Origin: CAWCDJ01 sp963778675
Lineage (GTDB): Bacteria; Acidobacteriota; Terriglobia; Bryobacterales; Bryobacteraceae
NCBI GenBank assembly: GCA_963778675.1
Contig: CAVZVI010000011.1
Coordinates: forward strand, 806,001-870,000
Direction: 5' to 3'
DNA length: 64,000 bases
Both the position numbers and the translations under genes were made by a program. Below, in pieces: positions 34,469 through 43,709 of the stretch; the first letter of the stretch is position 1, and each line of letters opens with the position of its first letter. Under the pieces are notes generated by a model that was not told where the DNA came from, searched no databases, and saw only the letters and a program-made list of their open reading frames with translations.

Positions 34469-37400
34469 TTAAAATCGGAACCTCACGTTGACGGTCATGG
34501 TGCGCATCGGGGCCGCGGCGGTGGCGAGGCCGAAGGTGTTGGAGCCGAGCACGGTGCCCCAGTTGGTGATGGTCACGTGGTTAAGTGCGTTCTGGGAGCG
34601 GAGCTGGATATCGACGCTGCGGCGCTCGCCGAAGCGGATGATGCGCCCCAGCGCGCCATCCAAGGTGAAGACGGTGGGCCCCGGGATGGTGTTGCGGCCG
34701 GCGTCGCCCCACTCGCCCGCCAGCGGCGCTGAGAACGCCGCCGTATTGAAGAGCATACCGGCCGCCTCTATGGGCAGGCCGGTTGCATCGGCGCGCAGCG
34801 TGTTCGATACCGCGGTCCCGCTGATCTGGGAGAGGTTGCCGCCGACAATGGCGGTCATCGGCGTGCCGCTGTGAAGGTTGATGCTGCTGGTGACGGTCCA
34901 ATCCTTGAACAGCTTCCCCTTCCACCCGTTCAGCAGCGTTCCGCCGGGCGTTCCCATGCCGGTCGAGTACTGAATCTGCAGCGAAAGGTTGTGGCGCGAA
35001 TCGAAGCTGGAAAGGCCGCGCTCGGCCTCCAGGTCGAGCCAGTCCTGCGCCACCGGAGTGTTGCCCTGCCCGCGCCCGCCGGTGCCCGCGTCGTCGATGG
35101 ATTTCGAGAACTGGTAGGATGCGTGCGCCATGATGCCGCTGGTGAAGCGCCGGTTCAACTGGAACTGCGCCGCGTGGTAGATGGAGTTGCCGCCCGAGGT
35201 CTCGTAGATAAAGCTGTGCGGATAAATCGATTCGGGCGCTCCGGGGGCCACCGAGTTCGGGACAAACTGCTGGTCGAGCCGCGTCCCCTTGGTGCCCAGG
35301 TAGCCGATGGTGGCAAACATGGAGAGCGGCAGGTCGTGCTGGATGGTAAGGTTCCAGGTCTGGGCGTAGCCGATACGGTAGTTCGGGTCGACGGCGAAGG
35401 TGCTCCCCGCAGCCTGCGTGGTTGCGAGCAGGAAGGCGTTCTGGATGCTCAAAGGATTGGCCGCCGATCCGGATACGCTCAGCGATTGCGCGAACGGAGG
35501 CTGCTGCGCCATGTTCGAGGCAATCAGGTTGTAGACGGAGGTGTTGTAGTAGACGCCGTAGCCGCCGCGCACCACTAGCGAGCCCTTCGTGGACGGGCGC
35601 CAGGCGAAGCCGATGCGCGGCGAGAAGTTGGTGCGGTCGGGGCTGATCAGGGCGTCAGGCGCCCCGGCTGTTCCGGCCTCGACGGCAGTGATGCCGGCAA
35701 AGGCGGGCGCGATCTCCAGGTTCACCATGCGGTTGTGGAGTTCCGTAACGGGAGCGGCATAGTCCCAGCGGAGGCCCAAGATCAAGGTGAAGCGCGAGTT
35801 GATCCGCCAGTCGTCGTTGACGTAGAAATCGTAGCCGCCGCCGCGGAGATACTTGTCGGGGTCGCCGTAGCGGATGGCAGCGGTGGCCGGAATTCCGAGC
35901 AGGAAGTCGGCCAGGTCGTAGCCCGTGCCGCTCTGGGGCACGCCGTCAATCAGAAGGCTGGTGGCGGAGCCCGTGAACGAATATGCCCCGCGGCCGTTCG
36001 TATCGGCGAACTGGTTGAACTGCTGGCGCCGGTAGTCGGTTCCGAACGTGAGGTTGTGCCGGCCCCGCACCCAGAGGAGGCTGTCTCCCACGGAACTGGT
36101 CTGGTTGCGATTGAGAGAGGCGTTGCCGTCGCTGAGCCCGGCAAAGTTGGTGAAGCTGAGGCCGGTCGGTCCCCAGTTCATGGGGGCCTGCGACGTCCCC
36201 AGAATACCGAGCGAGGCGGCCACATCCTCGTCATAGGCGAAATAAGGCGAGAGGTCCTGCCGCATCCGGCTGAACGTGTAGTTCACGTTGTTGATGAGAC
36301 TCGTGCTGAAATTGTGCGCCCAGGCAAGATTGGTGTTGATGGCGCGGCCGGCGCCGGTATCGACGAACTGAAACAGGTTGGGAGTCGCACTGTTGCTGCC
36401 CTGGTAGCCCAGGCCGAAGTTCAGGCGGTCCTTCGAGCCGATCCGGATGTTGGAGACCCGCGAGTTGATGTTGTACGAATTGTTGCTGCCGGCCAGAGAC
36501 GTCTGGTAGTTGCGCGTCAGGCCGGGAAGGTTGGGAAGCGGATAATAGTTGAGCAGCGCGAGCGAGGTGGCGTTCAGTTGATTGGCGGGAATGCGGTTGC
36601 CCGGAAAGGGGACTCCGGTCGTAGGGTCGTAGAGGATCGTGGAGATCTGCGAGAAGTCGCCGGCGCGCTCGAGCGACGTGGGCACGGTCGCCGGGCTGGA
36701 TACCGTGCCGGTGCGGTCGCGCTGGAACTCGAGATTGAACGTGAACAAAATGCCCTTGGAAGCGCTGATCAGGCCGGGGATGCGTAACGGGCCGCCGAAC
36801 ATGACTCCGCCGCGGCCGTTGGCATAGGAGGGCTTGGCGAGGTTGGCGCCGGTAACCGAGAAAGTGCGGGCGTCCCAAACCGAGTTATCGAGGCTGAAAT
36901 TCGCCGAAGCCATGTAGGAGTTGCGCAGGTCGCGGCGATTATTGCCGAACGCCCTGGCGTTGGGCCGCCCCTGCCAGGCAGGGCCCCCGCGGCCGGGGCC
37001 TCCGAATCCGCCGGGACCGCCGCGTCCGCCCATTCCGCCGGGAGGTCCACCGCCGCCCGGTCCGCCCATCATGCCGCCCGGGGGTCCCCCTTGGCCGCCG
37101 CGTCCGCCGCCCCCAGCCATAGTCATGTTGGCGCCTGCGCCGGGCATGCCCTCGGCGCCGCCGGGTGCTCCCCTTCCACCCATCATCATGGGCATCATGC
37201 CGGGCCCGCCAGGAGGCCCCCAATCGTTCTGCGCGCCCATACCGGCAGCGCTGCTGACGCTGCCCTGCAAGATAAAGGAGTTCGCGGAACTTTGGCTGAG
37301 ATCGGCGGCTTCGCCGGTCTTGATCGTGCCCTCATCGGAAAACGCGCTGCTATCGGCGGACTGTGTGATCGAGGTCCTCTCGAAGTCCGGGCGAGCGGAA

Positions 37401-37816
37401 GACTTGGTGGCGGGAGGCGCTGCGGGGAAGGAATTCGCTGCGCGGGTAGGGGGAACCACGCTCCCGCCGTGATCGAGGCCGCCGGTAAGCGCCGCCTCGG
37501 AGAGGAACTTCAGGTCGAACGCGGGCGGGGGCGCTTCCGGTGCCACGCCTACGTCCAGGGTCAGCTTTTCGAACCCGAGCATCTCGACCGCGATCGCCCA
37601 GTTGCCGTCCGGCAGGTCGCGAAACGAAAAGGCGCCTTTGTCATCGGTAGTGGTGACGATTTTCGAATCGCCACGCGTCGCGGTGACCGTGGCGCCGGGA
37701 AGCGGGAGGCCGCCGGCAGTGACCGTGCCGTGATATTCGGAGGCCATCCCAAGGGAGGCGAGGAGCCCCGCGGCCAGCAGCCGTGCGAGCCCTTTCGAAA
37801 TTCGTTGTCCGGCCAT
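34469..37816 (-). CDS. TonB-dependent receptor with carboxypeptidase-regulatory domain (Oar-like)
   Basis: A 1115-residue outer-membrane protein. After a signal peptide (residues 1-25) comes a carboxypeptidase-regulatory-like beta sandwich about 27-95 (GTVTAGGLPLPGATVTATRG). A linker and then a Gly/Met/Pro-rich segment (about residues 200-284) lead to a 22-stranded barrel from about 290 onward with typical sequences (RINSRFTLILGLRWDYAAPV, SFDSRHNLSLQIQYSTGM). It ends in the aromatic barrel strand MRTMTVNVRFRF. It belongs to the large acidobacterial Oar-like receptor group, whose ligands are mostly unknown. It is transcribed divergently from a two-component system and followed after 1 base by a VWFA gene. 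Confidence 0.92.
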   Translation of the reverse strand: MAGQRISKGLARLLAAGLLASLGMASEYHGTVTAGGLPLPGATVTATRGDSKIVTTTDDKGAFSFRDLPDGNWAIAVEMLGFEKLTLDVGVAPEAPPPAFDLKFLSEAALTGGLDHGGSVVPPTRAANSFPAAPPATKSSARPDFERTSITQSADSSAFSDEGTIKTGEAADLSQSSANSFILQGSVSSAAGMGAQNDWGPPGGPGMMPMMMGGRGAPGGAEGMPGAGANMTMAGGGGRGGQGGPPGGMMGGPGGGGPPGGMGGRGGPGGFGGPGRGGPAWQGRPNARAFGNNRRDLRNSYMASANFSLDNSVWDARTFSVTGANLAKPSYANGRGGVMFGGPLRIPGLISASKGILFTFNLEFQRDRTGTVSSPATVPTSLERAGDFSQISTILYDPTTGVPFPGNRIPANQLNATSLALLNYYPLPNLPGLTRNYQTSLAGSNNSYNINSRVSNIRIGSKDRLNFGLGYQGSNSATPNLFQFVDTGAGRAINTNLAWAHNFSTSLINNVNYTFSRMRQDLSPYFAYDEDVAASLGILGTSQAPMNWGPTGLSFTNFAGLSDGNASLNRNQTSSVGDSLLWVRGRHNLTFGTDYRRQQFNQFADTNGRGAYSFTGSATSLLIDGVPQSGTGYDLADFLLGIPATAAIRYGDPDKYLRGGGYDFYVNDDWRINSRFTLILGLRWDYAAPVTELHNRMVNLEIAPAFAGITAVEAGTAGAPDALISPDRTNFSPRIGFAWRPSTKGSLVVRGGYGVYYNTSVYNLIASNMAQQPPFAQSLSVSGSAANPLSIQNAFLLATTQAAGSTFAVDPNYRIGYAQTWNLTIQHDLPLSMFATIGYLGTKGTRLDQQFVPNSVAPGAPESIYPHSFIYETSGGNSIYHAAQFQLNRRFTSGIMAHASYQFSKSIDDAGTGGRGQGNTPVAQDWLDLEAERGLSSFDSRHNLSLQIQYSTGMGTPGGTLLNGWKGKLFKDWTVTSSINLHSGTPMTAIVGGNLSQISGTAVSNTLRADATGLPIEAAGMLFNTAAFSAPLAGEWGDAGRNTIPGPTVFTLDGALGRIIRFGERRSVDIQLRSQNALNHVTITNWGTVLGSNTFGLATAAAPMRTMTVNVRFRF
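36966..37215. repeat. Gly/Met/Pro low-complexity coding repeat in TonB receptor
   Basis: About 250 bases of imperfect GGN-CCN-type repeats on the coding minus strand encode runs such as GGRGAPGG, GGGGRGGQGGPPGGMMGGPG and GGMGGRGGPGGFGG. Such runs are prone to length change by slippage. It separates the periplasmic N-terminal domain from the barrel. Confidence 0.7.
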
Positions 37817-37945
37817 GTCACCTGTAAAGTAGCAGCGGCGCTCGCGATTGTTTCCCGATTGCGGCGAAGCTTTACATCCTTAACGCAGTCTTTACTCTCG
37901 CCGGTGCGGCGGGTTAAGCTGCGCAAAGGTAAGGTAAAGACAGAC
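37817..37945. promoter_or_regulatory. Divergent promoter region with GTAAAG direct repeats
   Basis: The 129-base gap between the TonB receptor and the two-component genes has GTAAAG at 37824-37829 and at 37934-37939 on the plus strand. On the minus strand GTAAAG occurs at 37890-37895 and 37870-37875, with a variant GTTAAG at 37879-37884 between them, giving half-sites about 10 bases apart. Tandem half-sites one helical turn apart are the normal target of OmpR/CpxR-type regulators, and such a regulator is encoded at 39672. The 37928-37939 copy overlaps the kinase ribosome site. Confidence 0.5.
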
Positions 37946-39703
37946 GTGCGGATCGGACGGCATCGACGGCGGGCGCTGGCCTCGTGGTTCTTCGTGGGCG
38001 CGGTGTTCGTGCTCTGCGGCGTCCTGGGCTTGTTGCAATACCGCTGGATCGGCGCGGTGAGCGTCGCCTATCGCGAGCGGCTTCAGGACAGCCTGCAGAC
38101 CAGCCTGAACCGTCTCAGCCAGGACTTCAACTCCGAGATCAGCGCGGCGTGCCGCGCGGTGCTGCCGGTGAGCGGCCAGGCGGCGGATGCGGCATCGGCC
38201 GAAGCGGCCATCGTCGCACGCTATGAGCAATGGAAGTCGGGCGCCCGCCACGGCCAGATCTTCCGGCGGATCGCCATTGCAGTGCCGGAGAAGGGCAAGC
38301 TGGTGCTGCGGGTGATGGACCCGTCGCAAGTCGCTTTTCGGACGGAGGCATGGCCGGAAGATTGGGCCCCGGTGAAGGAGCGGCTGGAAAGGATCCAGCA
38401 GTGGCAGGGAGGCCCTGGAGGCCCGCCGCCCTTTGACGGCTCGGCAGACGGCGAAGACGCTGTTTTTCAATTGCCGTTGTTTTCGAATGCCCGCCCGGCG
38501 CCGTTTGGCCGGAGAGAGATCGGCTGGAGCGTTTTCGAGTTGAACCTGCCCTACCTCCGGAGTTCTCTGCTGCCGGAGGTCGTACAACGCTACGTCGCAG
38601 CCGGCGGCAACCTGGATTACCAGGTGGAGATCGTCACCAGGGCCTCTCAACCGGTCGTGATCTACCGGGCCGGCGGGGGCGACCCCAGCCAGGTCAGGGC
38701 AAATGCAGACGCTTCGGTTTCCCTGTTCGACAACCCCTTCGATCTGATCATCGGACGCGGCGCCGGCCGCGCACAGGCGGCTTCGCCGGGACCGGGATTC
38801 GGCCGCTGGCAAATGTACGTACGCCATCGCGCCGGGTCGCTCGAAGCCGTGGTGGCCCAGGCACGCCTGCGCGCCATGGCCGTCACTTCGTGCGTGCTGC
38901 TGCTGATGTTCGGAACGCTCATTGCGTGGATCCGCTTCACGCGGCGCGCGCAGCGGCTGGCCGAGTTGCAGATGGATTTCGTTGCCGGCGTATCGCACGA
39001 GCTGCGCACACCGCTTTCAGTGATCCACACCGCGGCGTACAACTTAAAAGGCGGCGTGACCAGCAGTCCTGCCCAGGTCGAACGCTACGGCGCGCTGATT
39101 CACCAGGAGAGCGGCCGCCTGAAACAGATGGTGGAACAGGTGCTGCGGTTCTCGAAGGCGCAGGCCGGCCATATCGTGCAGGAGCCCGGGCCGGTGTGGA
39201 TCGAATCGGTGATCGCCGATGCGCTGGAAGCGGGCAATGCCGCGATTCAAACCGTCCACTGCACCGTGGAGCAGCACATCGAGGACGGGCTGCCGCTCAT
39301 CCTGGGAGACCCCGCCGCGCTCGAACATGCCTTGGGAAACCTGATCAGCAACGCGGTGAAGTACGGGGCCACCGGCGGAGGCTGGATCGGCGTCTTCGCG
39401 AGCCGCGTGGTGGAGCGCGGGCGGATCTGGGTGGAAGTGCGGGTGGCGGACCACGGACCGGGCATCCCGCCCGACGAGCAGGCGCACCTCTTCGACCCCT
39501 TCTTCCGCGGGCGGCACGCGCAGGAAGACCAGGTGCACGGCACCGGGCTGGGCCTCAGCCTGGTAAGAAAGATCGTGGAGGCGCATGGCGGCTCGGTGCG
39601 GGTAAACAGCGAGCCGGGCAAGGGCGCCGAATTCATCGTGCGCATTCCGGCGGCGCCTCCGGAAAAAGGACATGAATTCGCGCATTCTTTTAGTCGAGGA
39701 TGA
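37946..39703 (+). CDS. Membrane sensor histidine kinase
   Basis: A 585-residue kinase from a GTG at 37946, preceded by AAGG; the frame is open far upstream but overlaps the divergent receptor gene. The first transmembrane helix is about 10-32 (WFFVGAVFVLCGVLGLLQYR). A periplasmic sensor domain follows to about 310, then a second helix (AVTSCVLLLMFGTLIAWIRF). HisKA has His351 in GVSHELRTPL. The HATPase domain has an N-box (LGNLISNAVKYG), G1 DHGPGIPP, an F-box region and G2 GTGLGLSL. It overlaps the response regulator gene by 32 bases, which fits coupled synthesis. Confidence 0.94.
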   Translation: MRIGRHRRRALASWFFVGAVFVLCGVLGLLQYRWIGAVSVAYRERLQDSLQTSLNRLSQDFNSEISAACRAVLPVSGQAADAASAEAAIVARYEQWKSGARHGQIFRRIAIAVPEKGKLVLRVMDPSQVAFRTEAWPEDWAPVKERLERIQQWQGGPGGPPPFDGSADGEDAVFQLPLFSNARPAPFGRREIGWSVFELNLPYLRSSLLPEVVQRYVAAGGNLDYQVEIVTRASQPVVIYRAGGGDPSQVRANADASVSLFDNPFDLIIGRGAGRAQAASPGPGFGRWQMYVRHRAGSLEAVVAQARLRAMAVTSCVLLLMFGTLIAWIRFTRRAQRLAELQMDFVAGVSHELRTPLSVIHTAAYNLKGGVTSSPAQVERYGALIHQESGRLKQMVEQVLRFSKAQAGHIVQEPGPVWIESVIADALEAGNAAIQTVHCTVEQHIEDGLPLILGDPAALEHALGNLISNAVKYGATGGGWIGVFASRVVERGRIWVEVRVADHGPGIPPDEQAHLFDPFFRGRHAQEDQVHGTGLGLSLVRKIVEAHGGSVRVNSEPGKGAEFIVRIPAAPPEKGHEFAHSFSRG

Positions 39704-40358
39704 GCCGGGCCTGGTGCTCACCCTTTCCGATCTGCTGCACGCGGAAGGCTACGACGTCGAAAGCGCGGGCGACGGACCGGCGGGGCTGGCGCGGGCCATC
39801 GCCGAACCATTCGACCTCCTGATTCTCGACGTGATGCTGCCGGGCATGAACGGCCTGGATGTCTGCCGGGAGCTGCGCCGGCAGGGTAAGGACGTGGCCG
39901 TACTCATGCTCACTGCGAAATCGCAGCTCACCGATCGCGTGGTGGGCCTGAAACTCGGCGCGGACGACTATCTCACCAAGCCATTCGAGCCTCCCGAGCT
40001 GATGGCGCGCATCGAGGCCCTGCTGCGGCGCGTCCGGAAGGAAAGCCGCGCCCGCATCGAGAAGTACCAGTTCGATGGCGTCAGTGTAGACTTCGTGAGG
40101 AACGAGGTAAGCAAAGACGGCGCGCCCGTGAGCCTGGCCGCTAAAGAGATGGAGCTCCTGCGATACCTGATCGAACGCCGCGACAAGGTGGTGACGCGCG
40201 AGGAACTCCTCGAAGCGGTGTGGGAGTATCAGCCGGGTGTCTCGTCGCGCACGATCGATGTGCACGTGGCGTGGCTGCGCCAGAAGCTGGAGCAGACTCC
40301 ACAGAATCCGCGGTACCTCCACACGGTGCGCGGCGTCGGCTACCGGTTCGCCTCCTGA
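39672..40358 (+). CDS. OmpR-family response regulator
   Basis: A 228-residue DNA-binding regulator. The receiver domain 1-118 has the acidic pair in LLVEDEPG, phospho-acceptor Asp53 in LILDVMLPG, Thr/Lys switch residues (MLTAKS, YLTKPFEPPE). The C-terminal winged helix about 130-227 contains SLAAKEMELLRYLIERRDKV and RTIDVHVAWLRQKLEQTPQN, ending RYLHTVRGVGYRFAS. It is the partner of the kinase whose 3' end it overlaps. The GTAAAG direct repeats in front of the operon are candidate binding sites, which would mean autoregulation and control of the TonB receptor. Confidence 0.96.
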   Translation: MNSRILLVEDEPGLVLTLSDLLHAEGYDVESAGDGPAGLARAIAEPFDLLILDVMLPGMNGLDVCRELRRQGKDVAVLMLTAKSQLTDRVVGLKLGADDYLTKPFEPPELMARIEALLRRVRKESRARIEKYQFDGVSVDFVRNEVSKDGAPVSLAAKEMELLRYLIERRDKVVTREELLEAVWEYQPGVSSRTIDVHVAWLRQKLEQTPQNPRYLHTVRGVGYRFAS

Positions 40359-40466
40359 GGTCGGTCCGGGCTTCAGGCCGTCCTGATCCGTAGCAGCCCT
40401 CGATTGGCCTCCTGCGTTGCGCACCAGCTATCCTGGAAGCATGGTAGTGACACCTGGAGGGTGTGG

Positions 40467-43121
40467 ATGCAACGTCGCATACTTCTGTCTTTTTGTGTGA
40501 TCCTGATGGCCGCTATGGCCGCCAGCGGAGCCCGCGAATCGGTCGTTCGGGCTACGCTCGATAACGGACTGCGCGTGGTCATCGTGCGGGATCCCCTGGC
40601 CCCCGTTGTGACTGTCGAGGACAACTACATCGCTGGCGGCGATGAAACGCCGGCCGGTTTCCCGGGGATGGCCCACGCGCAGGAACACATGGCGTTCCGC
40701 GGATGCGCGGGGGTCAGCGCGGACCAGATCGCCGCGATTTATGCGCAACTCGGCGGCAGCGTCAACGCGGATACGCAGCAGAATATAACCCAGTATTTTG
40801 TCACCGTGCCCGCTCAGGACCTCGACGTCGCGCTTCGGCTGGATTCGTCGTGCATGCAGGATGTTCAGGACTTCCAGAAGCAATGGGCCGAAGAGCGGGG
40901 CGCGATCGAGCAGGAGGTCGCGCGCGACCTGTCGAACCCTACCTACAAGTTCATTACGCACCTCAACCAGGATCTCTTCGCCGGCACACCGTACGCGCAC
41001 GACGCCCTCGGCACCAAGGCGTCGTTCGACGCGACCACCGCGGACATGCTGAAGAAGTTCTATGAGGAATGGTATGCGCCCAATAACGCGATTCTGGTGA
41101 TCGCCGGCGATGTCGATCCGGCGGCGACGCTCAGCCGGGTAAAGCAGTTGTACGCCCCGATCAAGCGCAGGCCGGTTCCGAAGCACCCGGAAGTCAATCT
41201 GCAGCCGGTCAAGGCGGACAGCTTTACGCTCGACAGTAATCTGCCCTATGAGCTGGTCTTCGTGGCCTTTCGGATGCCGGGAACGTCCAGTTCCGATTTC
41301 GCCGCGGTACGCATTTTGAGCGATGTCGCCGGCAGCCAGCGAGCCGACCTGTATGGTCTGGTGCCTGCCGGGAAAGCGTTGGGGACCGAATTCGGGCTGG
41401 CCGAAACCTATCCGAAAGCCAGCGTCGGATATGCGGTGGCCGCCGTTCCGGCCGGCGCTGACCCTGCCCCCATCACCGGCGAGATCAAGAGAATCCTCTC
41501 GAACTACGCCGATAAGGGTGTGCCTCCGGCATTGGTCGAGGCTGCCCGCAAGGGTGAAGTTGCAAGCGCCCAGTTTCAACAGAACTCCATCCCCGATCTC
41601 GCGGCAACCTGGTCGCAAGCCCTCGCCGCCGAAGGCCGGGAGTCGCCCACGCAGATCGTCGACGCCATGAAGAAGGTGACCGTCGAGGACGTAAACCGGG
41701 TAGCGAAGCAATACCTGTTGGTTCCAAGCGCAATCGTGGCGACGCTGAAACCCTCGGCCTCCGGCGCACCGGTTTCCAGCAAAGGCTTCGGAGGAGCGGA
41801 GGTGACCACGGCGGCGCCGACGAAACCCGTCACGCTGCCCGACTGGGCGGAAGCCGCGGTGAAGTCGCTGAAAATCCCGCAAGCACCGCCCGCCCCGGCG
41901 GACCTGACTCTTTCGAACGGCCTGAGACTGATCGTCCAGACGGAAAAGGCCAGCCCCACGGTTACCGTGATCGGGTCCGTCAAACACGAATCCGCTCTGG
42001 AGACTCCCCCGGGTAAAGAGGGCGCCGATGAGGTGCTTGCGGAACTGTTTTCGTACGGTACGCAATCACGGGACCGGATCGCTTTCCAGAAGGCGCTGGA
42101 CGACATCGCCGCCTCCGAAACGGGCGGAACCGACTTCAACCTGAAGGTCCTGAAGCAATACTTCGCGAAGGGCGTGGAGTTGCTGGCGGACAACGAGCTC
42201 CACCCGGCGCTGCCTCCCGAGGCATTCCAGGTCGTCCGCGGTCAGTCGGCGCAATTCACGGCCGGCAGGTTGGCCAGCCCGGGATACCGGACGAGCCGGG
42301 CGATCGAGACCGCCCTGCTGCCGAAGGATGACCCGGCCTTGAGGCAGGCTACTCCTAAATCCATCTCCGCTTTGAAGCTCGAGGACATCAAGGATTACTA
42401 CGCGAAAGTGTTCCGTCCCGACATGACCACGATCGCCGTCATTGGCGATATCACGGCCGAGGAAGCCAAACCCGTGTTCGAGAAGTGGTTCGGGGAATGG
42501 AAGAATGCCGGCGCCAAACCCGCGGTGACTTTACCGGCGGTTCCAACGAATCAGCCGTCCGCGGTAAACGTGCCGGATCCGACCCAGGTGCAGGACTCGG
42601 TGGATCTCGCTTTGGAACTCGGGTTGAACCGTTTTGATCCGGACTACTATGCGTTGCAACTCGGCGATCACGTATTGGGCGGCGGGTTTTATGCGACGCG
42701 GCTCTACCGGGATCTCCGCCAGAAGACGGGGTATGTCTACAACGTCGACAATTCCCTGCGCGCCAGCGAAACGCGAGCGACGTATGCGGTCACGTACGGT
42801 TGCGATCCGGATAACGTCTCGAAAGCGCGGAATCTGGTGGAAGAGGAACTGGCCGCGATGCGCACGACGAATGTCAGTCCGGCCGAACTGCAACAAGCCA
42901 AGGCCCTGCTGTTGCGCCAGATTACCCTGAGCGAATCGAGCGAAGATGCGGTGGCGGGAGGGTTCGTGGCGCGCGCCCTGATCGGGCTGCCACTCGATGA
43001 ACCGGTACGTGCGGCAAAACGGTACTACGCGCTGACCGCCAATGACATCCGGGCGGCCTTCGAAAAATGGATTCACCCCGGAGCATTCGTGCAGGTTGTT
43101 CGAGGACCGGCGCCCAAATAG
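40467..43121 (+). CDS. M16 family zinc peptidase (two-domain, pitrilysin-like)
   Basis: An 884-residue exported protease from the ATG at 40467, with GGAGG 7 bases upstream and a signal peptide (MQRRILLSFCVILMAAMAAS). The inverted zinc motif H-x-x-E-H is intact: His70, Glu73, His74 in AHAQEH, with the third ligand Glu150 in GAIEQEVARD, 76 residues on. The second half repeats the fold without the motif (LTLSNGLRLIVQTEKASPTV), as expected for M16 proteins, where one half is catalytic and the other structural. Probable role: degradation of peptides in the periplasm. The gene stands alone after the two-component system. Confidence 0.93.
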   Translation: MQRRILLSFCVILMAAMAASGARESVVRATLDNGLRVVIVRDPLAPVVTVEDNYIAGGDETPAGFPGMAHAQEHMAFRGCAGVSADQIAAIYAQLGGSVNADTQQNITQYFVTVPAQDLDVALRLDSSCMQDVQDFQKQWAEERGAIEQEVARDLSNPTYKFITHLNQDLFAGTPYAHDALGTKASFDATTADMLKKFYEEWYAPNNAILVIAGDVDPAATLSRVKQLYAPIKRRPVPKHPEVNLQPVKADSFTLDSNLPYELVFVAFRMPGTSSSDFAAVRILSDVAGSQRADLYGLVPAGKALGTEFGLAETYPKASVGYAVAAVPAGADPAPITGEIKRILSNYADKGVPPALVEAARKGEVASAQFQQNSIPDLAATWSQALAAEGRESPTQIVDAMKKVTVEDVNRVAKQYLLVPSAIVATLKPSASGAPVSSKGFGGAEVTTAAPTKPVTLPDWAEAAVKSLKIPQAPPAPADLTLSNGLRLIVQTEKASPTVTVIGSVKHESALETPPGKEGADEVLAELFSYGTQSRDRIAFQKALDDIAASETGGTDFNLKVLKQYFAKGVELLADNELHPALPPEAFQVVRGQSAQFTAGRLASPGYRTSRAIETALLPKDDPALRQATPKSISALKLEDIKDYYAKVFRPDMTTIAVIGDITAEEAKPVFEKWFGEWKNAGAKPAVTLPAVPTNQPSAVNVPDPTQVQDSVDLALELGLNRFDPDYYALQLGDHVLGGGFYATRLYRDLRQKTGYVYNVDNSLRASETRATYAVTYGCDPDNVSKARNLVEEELAAMRTTNVSPAELQQAKALLLRQITLSESSEDAVAGGFVARALIGLPLDEPVRAAKRYYALTANDIRAAFEKWIHPGAFVQVVRGPAPK

Positions 43122-43168
43122 GATTCCCACTCCGAGGACGCCGTTTCTCCCGGTGATATTCTCAGAAC

Positions 43169-43663
43169 TCAACGAACGAGATTCGCCGGGATCAGCCGTT
43201 CCACGATCACCACATCCCGCCAGACGCCGTCGAGACGTCCGTGCTTTTCGTAGATCCCCGCCTCGCGAAAACCGAGCGACCGGATCAATTCGCGGCTGGC
43301 GGTGTTCTCGGTGAAGACGCGTGACACCAGTTTCCAGTACCCCGCCGCCTCCGCCGCGCGGATGAGCGCCTCGAGCGCGAGTCTCCCGGCGCCGCGCCTT
43401 CGAGCTTCCCGCGCAACGTAAATCGAGGTCTCCGCAATTCCCGAGTAACATTCGCGGCTGCGGTAGGTGGAGGTCGAGGCAAAAGCGATCACTTCCCCGC
43501 CCTCCTCCACCACCACTACCGGATGCACGCCGTCGAACCACGCCCTGACATCGTCCGCGGTCCGCGGCTGTGTTTCAAATGTGGCCACACGGTCTTCGAT
43601 GCCCTGGTTGTAAATTCGTGCGATCGCCGCGGCGTCGTCTGGCCTGGCATCCCTGGCGGTCAT
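43169..43663 (-). CDS. GNAT acetyltransferase, ArsN1-like
   Basis: A 164-residue N-acetyltransferase. It shows the GNAT fold with the acetyl-CoA loop in EARRRGAGRLALEAL and the C-terminal WRDVVIVERLI segment. Its N-terminus (DAAAIARIYNQGIEDRVATF) and the middle (GYWKLVSRVFTENTAS, KHGRLDGVWRDV) strongly recall ArsN1 family A, which acetylates arsinothricin and related phosphinothricin-type glutamate analogues. Assignment rests on remembered family sequence patterns. No arsenic gene is adjacent. It is convergent with the M16 peptidase gene. Confidence 0.8.
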   Translation of the reverse strand: MTARDARPDDAAAIARIYNQGIEDRVATFETQPRTADDVRAWFDGVHPVVVVEEGGEVIAFASTSTYRSRECYSGIAETSIYVAREARRRGAGRLALEALIRAAEAAGYWKLVSRVFTENTASRELIRSLGFREAGIYEKHGRLDGVWRDVVIVERLIPANLVR

Positions 43664-43709
43664 ATTTGCCTATCGTAAAACGGCCCGCCGTGGCGACGCG
43701 ACAGCAGGC

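Noticed and set aside
36960..37220. Repetitive GC-rich block considered as a CRISPR or intergenic repeat array
   Set aside because: It is in frame inside the TonB receptor and encodes a Gly/Met/Pro linker; there are no constant repeats with unique spacers.
37091..37945. N-terminal extension of the sensor kinase frame
   Set aside because: It runs antisense through the TonB receptor 5' end; the GTG at 37946 immediately precedes the first membrane helix.
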